From positions 1 to 64,000 of the forward strand of contig CAJTUC010000017.1 of the NCBI GenBank assembly GCA_910579395.1: 64,000 nucleotides of DNA, read 5' to 3'. The stretch comes from an uncultured Lachnospiraceae bacterium. GTDB taxonomy: Bacteria; Bacillota; Clostridia; Lachnospirales; Lachnospiraceae. Positions within the stretch are counted from its first letter, which is position 1; every line of letters begins with the position of its first letter. The position numbers and the translations under genes were made by a program. This document shows, piece after piece, positions 52,176-60,470 of this stretch. The notes below the pieces were generated by a model. That model was not told where the DNA came from. It ran no database searches and saw only the letters and a list, made by a program, of their open reading frames with translations.

Positions 52176-52745
52176 ATGAAAAAGATCATAGACCTGCCGG
52201 CTCTTTTGACGATTTGTGTGTTTACGGGAGCTATTCTGATGTCGGATAGCACGGAGACAAGGATCTCTTCCGTTATGCGCAGGTTCATCGTCGGTACGGA
52301 AGAAGAAGCGATTTACGTTGTTTCCGCATCGGAAGAAGTACCTGTGTCGGAAATGGAAACGGTTTCCGGGAATACGCTCGGCGGTTTATCGACGGAAGCC
52401 GGTGAAGTGTTCACGCAGGTCAATCAGGCAAGGGCGGAAATCGGTCTGCCGGAGCTTGCCTGGAGCGATGAACTGGCGGCAGCGGCAGAAGTCAGAGCAC
52501 AGGAGATTCATCAGTCTTTTTCTCATACAAGGCCTGATGGAAGTCCCTGGTGGACCGTGAATAGCGATATCATATATGGAGAAAATATTGCGAGAGGTTA
52601 TCAGTCCGCAGACAGTGTTGTGACGGCGTGGATGGAGTCTTCCGATCATAAGGATAACATTTTGTATTCCGGTTTTCAGACAATCGGAGTCGCGGTCTAT
52701 AATGTGGACGGAAAATGGTATTGGGCGCAGGAGTTCGGTTACTGA
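52176..52745 (+). CDS. CAP/SCP-domain extracellular protein (YkwD-like)
   Basis: A 189-residue secreted or membrane-anchored protein. A hydrophobic segment near the start (LPALLTICVFTGAILM) is followed by a spacer and a CAP domain (FTQVNQARAEIGLPELAWSD, EIHQSFSHTRPDGS, GENIARGYQSADSVVTAWM, HKDNILYSGF). The two histidines and glutamates of the CAP cavity are present. Such proteins are common in Firmicutes; function is unclear. It follows the SEC-C gene by 5 bp and probably shares its transcript. The start may also be 52149. Confidence 0.83.
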   Translation: MKKIIDLPALLTICVFTGAILMSDSTETRISSVMRRFIVGTEEEAIYVVSASEEVPVSEMETVSGNTLGGLSTEAGEVFTQVNQARAEIGLPELAWSDELAAAAEVRAQEIHQSFSHTRPDGSPWWTVNSDIIYGENIARGYQSADSVVTAWMESSDHKDNILYSGFQTIGVAVYNVDGKWYWAQEFGY

Positions 52746-52749
52746 GCCG

Positions 52750-52778
52750 TTGTTCTGTTGTGTTACAGCGTTGATACT
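52750..52778 (+). promoter_or_regulatory. Promoter of the redox-protein/thrS operon
   Basis: TTGTTC (52750-52755), 17 bp, GATACT (52773-52778), 37 bp before the C_GCAxxG_C_C gene. There is no T-box structure between the promoter and this gene, nor directly before thrS. Confidence 0.4.
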
Positions 52779-52815
52779 CTGTTACCTGCAGAGGGGCTTT
52801 CATTGAGGTGGGAAC

Positions 52816-53301
52816 ATGGATTTGAAAAGGCCGGAAGAAGGAGAATCAAGGGTCGGCTATGCTGCTGACCTTTTTAAAAGCGGATATAATTGTGCGCAGT
52901 CGGTTTTTGCAGCCTATGCCGATCTGTTCGGCATGGATTTTCGGACGGCACTCAGGATGTCGAGCGCGATGGGCGGCGGAGTCGGACGTATGCGGGAAGT
53001 CTGCGGTGTGGTTTCGGCAATGGCCATGCTTGCAGGATTGAAAGAAGGTAATGACGATCCGGAGAATGAAGCGGCAAAAGCCCATATTTATGCGCTGGTG
53101 CGCAGGATGAGCGGACAGTTCAGAGAGAAGGAAGGCACGATCATCTGCCGGGAACTACTTGGTATAGAAAAGATGGAAGAGAGTGCGAAGCCGTCTATAC
53201 GCACGGCTGAATTTTATGCAGCAAGGCCGTGTGCACGGCTGATCGCGGAGGCCGCGGAAATCATAGAAGAGGTTCTTTTGGAAAGGCGGGAGAATAGATG
53301 A
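52816..53301 (+). CDS. C_GCAxxG_C_C family redox protein
   Basis: A 161-residue protein with the pattern YNCAQSV, SSAMGGGVGRMREVCGVVSA and, later, two more cysteines (IICRELL, AARPCARLI). It belongs to the C_GCAxxG_C_C family, cysteine-rich proteins of anaerobes believed to have redox or metal roles. AGGTGGGA precedes the ATG. Its stop overlaps the start of the next gene by ATGA, and the operon continues to thrS. Confidence 0.85.
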   Translation: MDLKRPEEGESRVGYAADLFKSGYNCAQSVFAAYADLFGMDFRTALRMSSAMGGGVGRMREVCGVVSAMAMLAGLKEGNDDPENEAAKAHIYALVRRMSGQFREKEGTIICRELLGIEKMEESAKPSIRTAEFYAARPCARLIAEAAEIIEEVLLERRENR

Positions 53302-53663
53302 TGGCAGCAACGATTGCAATTTTAAAAAAGACTTTGTCGGAAGTGAAAACATCTTCCGAGAAACTGTTTCAGGGAGAGATTACGATCAGTAAGAAAGAGT
53401 GCTGGCTGATCGGTCTCGTACTGGTGCTTTCCGGTATTACCATCGGCTTGCTGAAGGCACCGCTCACGCATGGCGTCAGCATTGCGATCGGAAGCAATAA
53501 CGGCAACAATAATGGAAATAACAGCGCGAACGGCAATGACGGATGCGGTACAAGCGACATGGCAGAAAATGCGGCGGGAGAATTATGTAAACCGATAGCG
53601 GCGAAAAGAGAAGAAAAGAAAAAATGCGGAAAGAGATGCAGAAAGGGGCATGGCAAGCGATGA
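53298..53663 (+). CDS. Small single-pass membrane protein
   Basis: A 121-residue protein I cannot name. It has an amphipathic N-terminus (IAILKKTLSEVKTSSEKLF), one membrane segment (CWLIGLVLVLSGITIGLL), a Gly/Asn-rich spacer (SNNGNNNGNNSANG) and a basic Cys-containing tail (KKKCGKRCRKGHGKR). It overlaps the previous gene and thrS by ATGA on both sides, so its translation is coupled. Role unknown. Confidence 0.6.
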   Translation: MMAATIAILKKTLSEVKTSSEKLFQGEITISKKECWLIGLVLVLSGITIGLLKAPLTHGVSIAIGSNNGNNNGNNSANGNDGCGTSDMAENAAGELCKPIAAKREEKKKCGKRCRKGHGKR

Positions 53664-55624
53664 AAATCACGTTAAAAGACGGTTCCAATAAAGAATATGC
53701 ACAGCCGATAAGCATTTATGAAATCGCAGCCGATATTTCGGAAGGACTTGCGAGAGCGGCCTGTGCTGGTGAAGTAGACGGGAAGGTAGAAGATTTAAGG
53801 ACGGTCATAGACAAAGACTGCTGCCTGAATATCCTGACGGCAAATGATGAAGCGGGACTCCGTGTCATCAGGCATACGGCATCTCATGTGATGGCGGAAG
53901 CGGTCAAAAGACTGTTCCCGAACGCAAAGGTGACGATAGGCCCTGCGATTGACGAGGGTTTTTATTATGATTTTGATGCGGAGCCTTTTTCCAGAGAAGA
54001 TTTGGACAAACTGGAAGCGGAGATGAAGAAGATCATCAAAGAGGGGCATAAGATAGAGCGGTTCACGATGCCGCGGGAAGAAGCCATCCGCTTTATGGAG
54101 GAAAAAGGTGAGCCTTATAAGGTGGAATTGATTCAGGACCTGCCGGAGGATGCGGAGATTTCTTTCTATGATCAGGGCGGTTTTGTCGATTTGTGCGCCG
54201 GACCGCATTTGATGAGCACCAAATCAATCAAGGCGTTCAAGCTGATCTCTTCTTCGATGGCATATTGGCGGGGCGATTCCGACAAAGCTCAGTTACAGCG
54301 TATTTATGGAACCGCCTTCCAGAAAAAGGAAGAACTCGCGGCTTATCTGGAGCATTTGGAAGATATCAAGAAACGCGACCACAATAAGCTCGGACGAGAG
54401 ATGGAACTGTTCGCAACGGTCGATGTGATCGGACAGGGTCTTCCTCTGCTGCTTCCTAAGGGAACCAAAATGATCATGAAGCTGCAGCGCTGGATTGAAG
54501 ACTTGGAGGATAAAGAGTGGGGGTATGTCCGTACAAAGACTCCTTTGATGGCAAAAAGCGATCTGTATAAGATTTCAGGACATTGGGACCATTATAAAGA
54601 AGGGATGTTCGTACTCGGCGATGAAGAGAAGGACAAGGAAGTGTTCGCGCTTCGGCCGATGACCTGTCCTTTCCAGTATTATTGTTATAAAAATACGCAG
54701 CATTCTTATCGTGACCTGCCGATTCGTTACGGCGAGACTTCGACTCTGTTTCGAAATGAAGATTCCGGAGAAATGCACGGCCTGACAAGAGTCCGTCAGT
54801 TCACGATTTCGGAGGGCCATCTGGTCATCCGTCCCGACCAGGCGGAAGAAGAACTGAAGGGATGTCTGGATTTGGCACATTACTGCCTTAGCACTTTGGG
54901 ATTACAGGATGAGGTGACTTATCGCCTGTCCAAATGGGACCCGAATAATAAGGAAAAATATCTGGGGGATGAGGAATATTGGGAGTCTACCCAGAGCAAG
55001 ATTCGTGAAGTCCTGAAGGAAAAAGGCGTTGCTTTTACGGAAGCGGACGGCGAAGCGGCATTCTATGGCCCAAAGATTGACATTCAGGCGAAGAATGTTT
55101 ATGGCAAAGAGGATACGATGATTACCATCCAGCTCGACTGCGCCATCGCTGAAAACTTCGATATGTACTATATTGACCAGAACGGCGATAAGATTCGCCC
55201 TTATATCATTCACAGGACTTCGATCGGATGCTATGAAAGGACGCTGGCATGGCTGATCGAGAAGTATGCCGGCAAATTCCCGACATGGTTATGTCCCGAA
55301 CAGGTGCGCATCCTTCCGATTTCCGAGAAATATGAAGAATATGCGGAACTGGTCAGAAGAGAACTGGCGAGGAACGGCGTGGATGTTACGGTGGATAACC
55401 GTTCCGAAAAGATTGGTTTCAAAATCCGTGAGGCAAGGCTGGCAAAGCTTCCGTATATGCTTGTTGTAGGAAAAGACGAGTCGGAAGACGGTACGGTTTC
55501 CGTCAGAAGCCGTTTTGCGGGAGACGAAGGCGTCATGCCGATGGAACGGTTTATCGAACAGATTTGTAAAGAAATCAGAACAAAGGCAATCCGTAAGGAA
55601 GAAGCTGTGCAGGAGCAGAAATAG
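53660..55624 (+). CDS. thrS: Threonine-tRNA ligase
   Basis: A 654-residue class II synthetase that charges tRNA-Thr and edits misacylated Ser. Domain order: TGS (MKITLKDGSNKEYAQPI), editing domain with ASHVMAEAVKRLFP near residue 75 and GGFVDLCAGPHL, catalytic core with FALRPMTCPFQYY, RYGETSTLFRNEDSGEMHGL, RTSIGCYERTLAWLIEKYAG, and the anticodon-binding domain at the end (LPISEKYEEYA). All expected motifs are there. The start at 53660 overlaps the previous stop. No T-box is visible upstream, which is less usual for thrS in this group. Confidence 0.95.
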   Translation: MKITLKDGSNKEYAQPISIYEIAADISEGLARAACAGEVDGKVEDLRTVIDKDCCLNILTANDEAGLRVIRHTASHVMAEAVKRLFPNAKVTIGPAIDEGFYYDFDAEPFSREDLDKLEAEMKKIIKEGHKIERFTMPREEAIRFMEEKGEPYKVELIQDLPEDAEISFYDQGGFVDLCAGPHLMSTKSIKAFKLISSSMAYWRGDSDKAQLQRIYGTAFQKKEELAAYLEHLEDIKKRDHNKLGREMELFATVDVIGQGLPLLLPKGTKMIMKLQRWIEDLEDKEWGYVRTKTPLMAKSDLYKISGHWDHYKEGMFVLGDEEKDKEVFALRPMTCPFQYYCYKNTQHSYRDLPIRYGETSTLFRNEDSGEMHGLTRVRQFTISEGHLVIRPDQAEEELKGCLDLAHYCLSTLGLQDEVTYRLSKWDPNNKEKYLGDEEYWESTQSKIREVLKEKGVAFTEADGEAAFYGPKIDIQAKNVYGKEDTMITIQLDCAIAENFDMYYIDQNGDKIRPYIIHRTSIGCYERTLAWLIEKYAGKFPTWLCPEQVRILPISEKYEEYAELVRRELARNGVDVTVDNRSEKIGFKIREARLAKLPYMLVVGKDESEDGTVSVRSRFAGDEGVMPMERFIEQICKEIRTKAIRKEEAVQEQK

Positions 55625-55637
55625 GTATTTTATTCAG

Positions 55638-57407
55638 ATGAAAAAGAATTTGCAAATACGGAAAATATCCGGTAAAGAGTCGGTCGGATGGCTCTTTTTC
55701 GGTATCGCGCTCGTGATGCTTGCAAACAGCATCCGGCTGTGCTTTTGCGGCGATATCTGGTATGATGAACTATTCACCGTAGGAATGGCGGAACATTCCT
55801 ATGGTGAATTAATTCATTTTACGGCAAAAGATGTGCATCCACCGCTTTACTATTGCATTGTAAAGCTGATCCTTGATTTATGTAAATTTATGATACCGTC
55901 CGCCGACAGTGTTATCGTGATCAAACTGGTATCGGTTCTGCCATATTTTTTTCTGCTGGCATACGGACTTTTCTTTTTGCGGAAAAAATTCGGAACGTTT
56001 GTGATGGGACTTTTCCTTTTCTGTGTGCTGTCTATGCCGCAGTTGAGCGCTTATACGGTAGAGATGCGTATGTACAGCTGGGCGCTTTTCTTTGTGACAG
56101 CGGCCTTTTTCCATGCTTACGGCATTGTATGTGAGAATGGCAGAGGGCGCCATATCATATGGAGATTTCATGTGCGGAAAACGGAATGTTTCTTTACCTT
56201 TTGCTGGAACGGACACTTTGCCGCATTGGCCTTTTATGGGCTGGCGGCAGCTTATACGCAGTATTTCGCCTGTGTGGCGGTAATGATGGTGTACGGATAT
56301 CTTTTCCTGTGGTTTCTGGTGCGCCGTAAGCGTTTATGCGGGCAGGAGAAGGGAGCCGGAAGGGCTCTCAGAAATCTGGTCATTTGTGCTGCTGTTTCTG
56401 TTTTGGCGTATCTGCCATGGCTTTTTGTATTGATATCGCAGGTCACGGCGGTGCGGGAAAATTACTGGATTCTGCCGCTCACATGGCGGAGTCTGGGCGG
56501 TTGCGTGAAATTTCTTATGAAACCCGCTTTTTCGCATGAATGGCTTAACGTGCTTCTTGCGGTGGTTTTATTTAGCGTTTACATCGCACTGCCTGCCGGA
56601 TATGGTTTTCGGATTTGGAAGGAAAGAACGGAATGCGGCGCTTTGAAAGGAAATGAGAAGAGTGAAGATAGGGCCGGGGATGCAGGCGGGCGGCAGTCTG
56701 CCAGATTTTTCTATGCGCTGGCCGGCTGTATGGTCTTATGCGGGCTGACAGCCTTTGGATTTGTCGCTTCGATTCTGGTCCGGCCGATTTTCGTTTACCG
56801 TTATATGCTTCCGGCGATGGGATGCTTCTGGTTTTGTCCGATTTTGTGTCTGGACGGACTGCTGTTTTCTGAATATGAGCCGGGGGAGCCTGAAAAACTG
56901 ACGGAATCGGAGAGGCAGGCGATGGAAGAGAAAACGCCGCATCGTCCTTTGTGTCTTGTATGCCTTTTTTATCTGGTCATAGTCGTCTTTGCGGTGACTG
57001 GAATCCGGGATTACCGCGCTTTTCTGGGAGAAGAAGAGTATAAGGCGGTTTTGATGAAGGAAACCCGGCTGGCAATTTCTGATATTGCGAAAGAGGACAT
57101 TATCCTGTATAATTTTGACCAGCTGCAGGCGGTCATGGGATACTATCTGGAGCAGGAGAATTATCTCTGGAGCGGGACGCCGGAGCCGCTCATTTTGGAA
57201 ATTTTTGGAAATAAAGGCAGCATCGAATGTACGGAGCAGATACGGGAGTGGCTCGATGAAGGCAGAACGATTTGGTTCTTCGGAAGCTTTAACAGCAGGG
57301 AAGATATTCGGGTTGCGTGGGAAAAGGACGGTATTTTGACCGAAGAGACCGGAAGTTGTATGCTGGAGCGGTACTGGTTCAATATCTATTCCGTTTTCAG
57401 GGAATGA
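55638..57407 (+). CDS. Glycosyltransferase family 39-like (PMT/ArnT type) membrane protein
   Basis: A 589-residue integral membrane protein with 10 or more hydrophobic segments. DIWYDELFTVGMAEHSYGEL near residue 39 carries the acidic residues expected in the first outer loop of GT-C enzymes, and VHPPLYYCIVKLILD follows. A cytoplasmic basic segment (RRKRLCGQEKGAG) and a C-terminal soluble part near residues 500-589 are seen. It would move a sugar from a polyprenyl-phosphate carrier to a cell-surface acceptor; the target is unknown. It starts 13 bp after thrS and has only a weak ribosome site. Confidence 0.75.
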   Translation: MKKNLQIRKISGKESVGWLFFGIALVMLANSIRLCFCGDIWYDELFTVGMAEHSYGELIHFTAKDVHPPLYYCIVKLILDLCKFMIPSADSVIVIKLVSVLPYFFLLAYGLFFLRKKFGTFVMGLFLFCVLSMPQLSAYTVEMRMYSWALFFVTAAFFHAYGIVCENGRGRHIIWRFHVRKTECFFTFCWNGHFAALAFYGLAAAYTQYFACVAVMMVYGYLFLWFLVRRKRLCGQEKGAGRALRNLVICAAVSVLAYLPWLFVLISQVTAVRENYWILPLTWRSLGGCVKFLMKPAFSHEWLNVLLAVVLFSVYIALPAGYGFRIWKERTECGALKGNEKSEDRAGDAGGRQSARFFYALAGCMVLCGLTAFGFVASILVRPIFVYRYMLPAMGCFWFCPILCLDGLLFSEYEPGEPEKLTESERQAMEEKTPHRPLCLVCLFYLVIVVFAVTGIRDYRAFLGEEEYKAVLMKETRLAISDIAKEDIILYNFDQLQAVMGYYLEQENYLWSGTPEPLILEIFGNKGSIECTEQIREWLDEGRTIWFFGSFNSREDIRVAWEKDGILTEETGSCMLERYWFNIYSVFRE

Positions 57408-57494
57408 GCATAATTTATCATAGGAAGGCAATAATAATCTCAGGTGCGTTGAGAGACGGCACTGGAAAATTCAGAAAAGAATCAGGAGGTTATT

Positions 57495-57809
57495 ATGGCG
57501 GAGTTAAAATGTGGTGTGGAAAATTGTTGCTATAATCAGGAATGCTGCTGCTGCAAAGGCGATATCATGGTAGGCGGACAGCATGCGGATACCAGCAGAG
57601 GTACCTGCTGTGAGAGTTTTGCGCCGAACAGAGGCGGTGCTTATACGAGCTCATTGAGCCATCCGAGCAAGACGATCGGTATTGATTGCGAGGCAACAAA
57701 ATGTGTGTATAATGATAATTACAGATGCCATGCGGACCATGTGGATATCAAGGGCTGCGGGGCTGCGGATTGCAAAGGGACGGAATGCGCGACCTTCAGG
57801 GAAGCATAG
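57495..57809 (+). CDS. DUF1540 cysteine-rich protein
   Basis: A 104-residue protein with two DUF1540 units (CGVENCCYNQECCCCKGDI and CEATKCVYNDNYRCHADH), each with a run of cysteines likely to bind metal. Common in sporulating Clostridia; function is not established. CAGGAGG precedes the ATG. The gene stands alone between the GT39-like gene and a lipoprotein gene. Confidence 0.87.
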   Translation: MAELKCGVENCCYNQECCCCKGDIMVGGQHADTSRGTCCESFAPNRGGAYTSSLSHPSKTIGIDCEATKCVYNDNYRCHADHVDIKGCGAADCKGTECATFREA

Positions 57810-57907
57810 ACCGGACTCAGGGGAGGCTAAGTATAGATGAATTTATTCGTTTTGTGAATATTGGGTCGTAGATTCCAATATCGCAGGCTGAGAGAAAGGA
57901 ATTCTTT

Positions 57908-58714
57908 ATGAAGAAAAAAATAATCGGGGGATTGATGTCCTGTATGCTTGTGTTTATGCTGCTTGGCGGCTGCGGAGCGGATTCGGATACACAGGAGACG
58001 CTCGCGCAGGGAGATGCCGCAGCGGAAAGCACGGAGCAGGAGGATGCTGAAGAAACTGTTCAGGACAGTGAAGATGCGGATTCAGGCGATGCGGGCCGGG
58101 AAAACGCGGATGCTGACGAAAGCGGTGCCGATGCGGAAAACGAAAATGGAACGGATGGTGCGGGCGGCGGGAGCAGTGAACAGTCGGAGCCGCTCGAAAT
58201 AGACGAGGCGACGAAGGCGGAGTTGACAACACAGCTGCTTTTGGAAAATGAATTGGATACTTCCATTATCGAAGAAGACGGGACAACGGACAGGTGCACT
58301 TTCGCTCTGCCGGAAGATTTTATGGCAGTAGAGGACATACCGGGCATGTATGTGACGAAACGTTACCCCATTGATGCTTCTACGATTTATTATGCGGAGA
58401 TGGATAAAGATATCTCCATGCAGCTGATGACGGAAGAGACCTATGTGGCGCAGATGGAGAGTAACTTTAAAAATCATTACGATATGGATATCGATGTCAA
58501 CTTACAGAGTTTTGAAAAAATTAAAATAAGCGGGCATCCGGCGTTCCGGATTCTGTGCAGCTATACGGTGGACGGTATAGAAATCACACAGTTAGCGTAT
58601 GTAATCAATGCCGATAAAAGTTATGTTGTTACATATTCCCAGACAGAAGAATACTATAGAATGGATGAATTTGAGGCCAGCGCGGCGACGATAGAGCTGG
58701 AGTTGGAGAATTAA
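57908..58714 (+). CDS. Unrecognised lipoprotein with acidic linker
   Basis: A 268-residue lipoprotein with the lipobox MLLGGC at about residue 22. A 70-residue Asp/Glu/Ala/Gly-rich linker precedes a folded domain (LLENELDTSIIEEDGTTDRC to VTYSQTEEYYRMDEFE). The domain is mixed alpha/beta and resembles that of other uncharacterised Firmicutes lipoproteins; I cannot assign a function. AAGGAATTCTTT lies upstream. Palindrome E begins 7 bp after its stop. Confidence 0.75.
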   Translation: MKKKIIGGLMSCMLVFMLLGGCGADSDTQETLAQGDAAAESTEQEDAEETVQDSEDADSGDAGRENADADESGADAENENGTDGAGGGSSEQSEPLEIDEATKAELTTQLLLENELDTSIIEEDGTTDRCTFALPEDFMAVEDIPGMYVTKRYPIDASTIYYAEMDKDISMQLMTEETYVAQMESNFKNHYDMDIDVNLQSFEKIKISGHPAFRILCSYTVDGIEITQLAYVINADKSYVVTYSQTEEYYRMDEFEASAATIELELEN

Positions 58715-58720
58715 AGAGGA

Positions 58721-58901
58721 GGCTGCGATTGTGAGGTGTCCGGACAGCGTATCGTTCCTGCGGAGGCCCTGGAAAAACGTCGGTACTTAGTGAAAAAGAC
58801 GCTCTGCGGCTTTTGAACTTAGTACCGCTACGGTTTTTCGCGGAGCGCAAGCGTGCCTCCAAAGGAACGATACGCTGTCCGGACACCTCACAATCGCAGC
58901 C
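58721..58901 (+). repeat. Nested palindromic element, copy E
   Basis: Arms 58721-58759 and 58863-58901 form a perfect 39-bp inverted repeat of unique sequence. The core matches copies C and D: GCGGAGGCCCTGGAAAAACG, CGGTACTTAGTG, TTTTGAACTTAGTACCG and TTTTTCGCGGAGCG. Compared with D a C-G pair in the inner stem is replaced by A-T on both sides. It begins 7 bp after the lipoprotein stop and ends 43 bp before the infC operon promoter. Confidence 0.88.
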
Positions 58902-58944
58902 CCTGAACGAAACATTTTTTGAAACATTTTTTCTAAATCCCCCG

Positions 58945-58973
58945 TTGACATTCCCTGCCTCATATGATATAAT
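58945..58973 (+). promoter_or_regulatory. Consensus promoter of the infC-rpmI-rplT operon
   Basis: Perfect TTGACA (58945-58950) and TATAAT (58968-58973) with 17 bp between them. Confidence 0.85.
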
Positions 58974-58975
58974 AT

Positions 58976-59136
58976 CAAAGTGTGCAAAGGCACATAAGAG
59001 CAAAGCAGAGTATCCACTCTCACCCTGCGGCGATAGGGCTGGCAGGCGTTCATAAGTCAGAAGCTGATTTCTCCCGGATTTGAGGGGGATATTGTGATGT
59101 ATGATATGGTGGATAGCTGTGCTATCCGCTTTTTTG
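58976..59136 (+). ncRNA. L20-type autoregulatory leader of the infC operon
   Basis: The leader between the promoter and infC contains several helices (CACTCTCACCCTGCGG, the CATAAGTCAGAAGCTG region) and ends in an intrinsic terminator at 59109-59135. Its position, length of about 160 nt and terminal attenuator match the ribosomal L20 leader of Firmicutes, in which L20 binding promotes premature termination. I identify it by position and layout rather than by a covariance model. Confidence 0.7.
59109..59135 (+). terminator. Attenuator terminator in the infC leader
   Basis: GTGGATAG pairs with CTATCCGC around CTGTG and runs into TTTTTT, 68 bp before the infC start. Confidence 0.85.
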
Positions 59137-59202
59137 TATGTCAGGGAATATTCTGACGGAGCGCACAATATGGGAAAATGTATTTTTTAGGAGGGAAAGG
59201 CT

Positions 59203-59709
59203 ATTAGCGATTTATTCATTAACGAACAGATTAGGGACAAAGAAGTCAGGGTGATTGGGGAAGACGGAGAACAGCTCGGAATCATGTCTTCTAAAGAAGC
59301 AATGAGGCTTGCGGAGGAGGCAGGCGTTGATTTGGTGAAAATCGCACCGACAGCGAAACCGCCGGTCTGTAAAATTGTGGATTACGGAAAGTTCAAGTAC
59401 GAACAGACCAGAAAAGAAAAGGAAGCGAAGAAGAAACAGAAGGTTATTGAGATCAAAGAAATCCGGTTATCGCCGAATATTGATACCAATGATCTGAATA
59501 CAAAGGTAAGTGCTGCAAGAAAGTTCATCACAAAAGGAGACAGAGTGAAAGTAACCCTTCGTTTCCGCGGACGTGAAATGACACATATGAACAACAGTAA
59601 GCACATACTGGATGATTTTGCTGAGGCACTTTCCGATATTGCTGTTATGGAGAAGGCTCCAAAGGTAGAAGGCAGAAGCATGACCATGTTTTTAGCTGAG
59701 AAGCGATAA
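59203..59709 (+). CDS. infC: Translation initiation factor IF-3
   Basis: IF-3 (168 residues) binds the 30S subunit and checks start codon pairing. The N-domain starts SDLFINEQIRDKEVRVIGED, the linker is KFKYEQTRKEKEAKKKQKV and the C-domain has IRLSPNIDTNDLNTKV and LRFRGREMTHMN. The start is ATT at 59203, with AGGAGG 8 bp upstream; no ATG lies in a suitable place and the N-terminal domain would be cut if a later start were used. Rare ATT starts are known for infC and allow IF-3 to repress its own translation. First gene of infC-rpmI-rplT. Confidence 0.93.
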   Translation: MSDLFINEQIRDKEVRVIGEDGEQLGIMSSKEAMRLAEEAGVDLVKIAPTAKPPVCKIVDYGKFKYEQTRKEKEAKKKQKVIEIKEIRLSPNIDTNDLNTKVSAARKFITKGDRVKVTLRFRGREMTHMNNSKHILDDFAEALSDIAVMEKAPKVEGRSMTMFLAEKR

Positions 59710-59782
59710 GCTATTCAGTTTAAAATAAACGATATCCGTATTATGATATCCAATGAATGATAAATACAGGAGGAATTTTGAA

Positions 59783-59980
59783 ATGCCAAAAATGAAGACA
59801 AGCAAGTCAGCTGCAAAACGTTTTAAAGTGACCGGAACGGGTAAATTAAAAAGAAACAAAGCTTATAAACGCCATATCTTGACTAAGAAGACCACGAAGA
59901 ACAAGAGGAATCTTAGAAAGCCTGCTATGACAGATACAACCAATGTTAAGAATATGAAAAAAATTTTACCGTATTTATAA
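59783..59980 (+). CDS. rpmI: 50S ribosomal protein L35
   Basis: A 65-residue basic ribosomal protein starting MPKMKTSKSAAKRFKVTGTG, with the typical KRNKAYKRHILTKKTTKNKR and the closing MKKILPYL. CAGGAGG precedes the ATG; an upstream in-frame ATG would add ten residues not seen in the family. Between infC and rplT. Confidence 0.96.
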   Translation: MPKMKTSKSAAKRFKVTGTGKLKRNKAYKRHILTKKTTKNKRNLRKPAMTDTTNVKNMKKILPYL

Positions 59981-60021
59981 ATTTCGGTTTATAGATATGT
60001 TTTTGAAGGAGGAAAAAAGAC

Positions 60022-60378
60022 ATGGCAAGAATTAAAGGCGGTATGAACGCTAGAAAAAAGCATAACAGAGTTTTAAAACTCGCAAAAGGTTATAGAGGTG
60101 CAAGATCAAAACAGTACAGAGTTGCAAAGCAGTCCGTAATGAGAGCATTGACGTCTTCTTATGCGGGAAGAAAAGAAAGAAAGCGTCAGTTCAGAAGATT
60201 GTGGATTGCGCGTATTAACGCGGCTGCAAGAATGAACGGTCTTTCTTACAGCAAATTCATGTATGGACTGAAAAATGCCGGTGTAGAAATCAACAGAAAG
60301 ATGCTGTCCGAAATGGCAGTCAATGATGCGGACGGTTTTAAGACATTGGCAGAACTTGCAAAAGCAAATCTTAAATAG
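60022..60378 (+). CDS. rplT: 50S ribosomal protein L20
   Basis: A 118-residue basic protein that binds 23S rRNA early in 50S assembly and also controls this operon. It starts MARIKGGMNARKKHNRVLKL, with RGARSKQYRVAKQ and RRLWIARINAAARMNGLSYS. AAGGAGG precedes the ATG. A terminator follows. Confidence 0.97.
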   Translation: MARIKGGMNARKKHNRVLKLAKGYRGARSKQYRVAKQSVMRALTSSYAGRKERKRQFRRLWIARINAAARMNGLSYSKFMYGLKNAGVEINRKMLSEMAVNDADGFKTLAELAKANLK

Positions 60379-60392
60379 ATTGAAAAATACAA

Positions 60393-60426
60393 ATGGAGAA
60401 TGGCAGGATGCTGTTCTCCATTTTTT
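60393..60426 (+). terminator. Terminator after rplT
   Basis: ATGGAGAA (60393-60400) pairs with TTCTCCAT (60414-60421), an inner CAG/CTG pair extends it, and six T follow. Confidence 0.85.
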
Positions 60427-60470
60427 GAAAATAATCTGGACATGATTTTGGCAGAAAAGGAGATGGGAAA

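Noticed and set aside
52745..53660. Possible T-box before thrS
   Set aside because: No TGGNACCGCG-like antiterminator block or leader of sufficient length is seen; the genes overlap.
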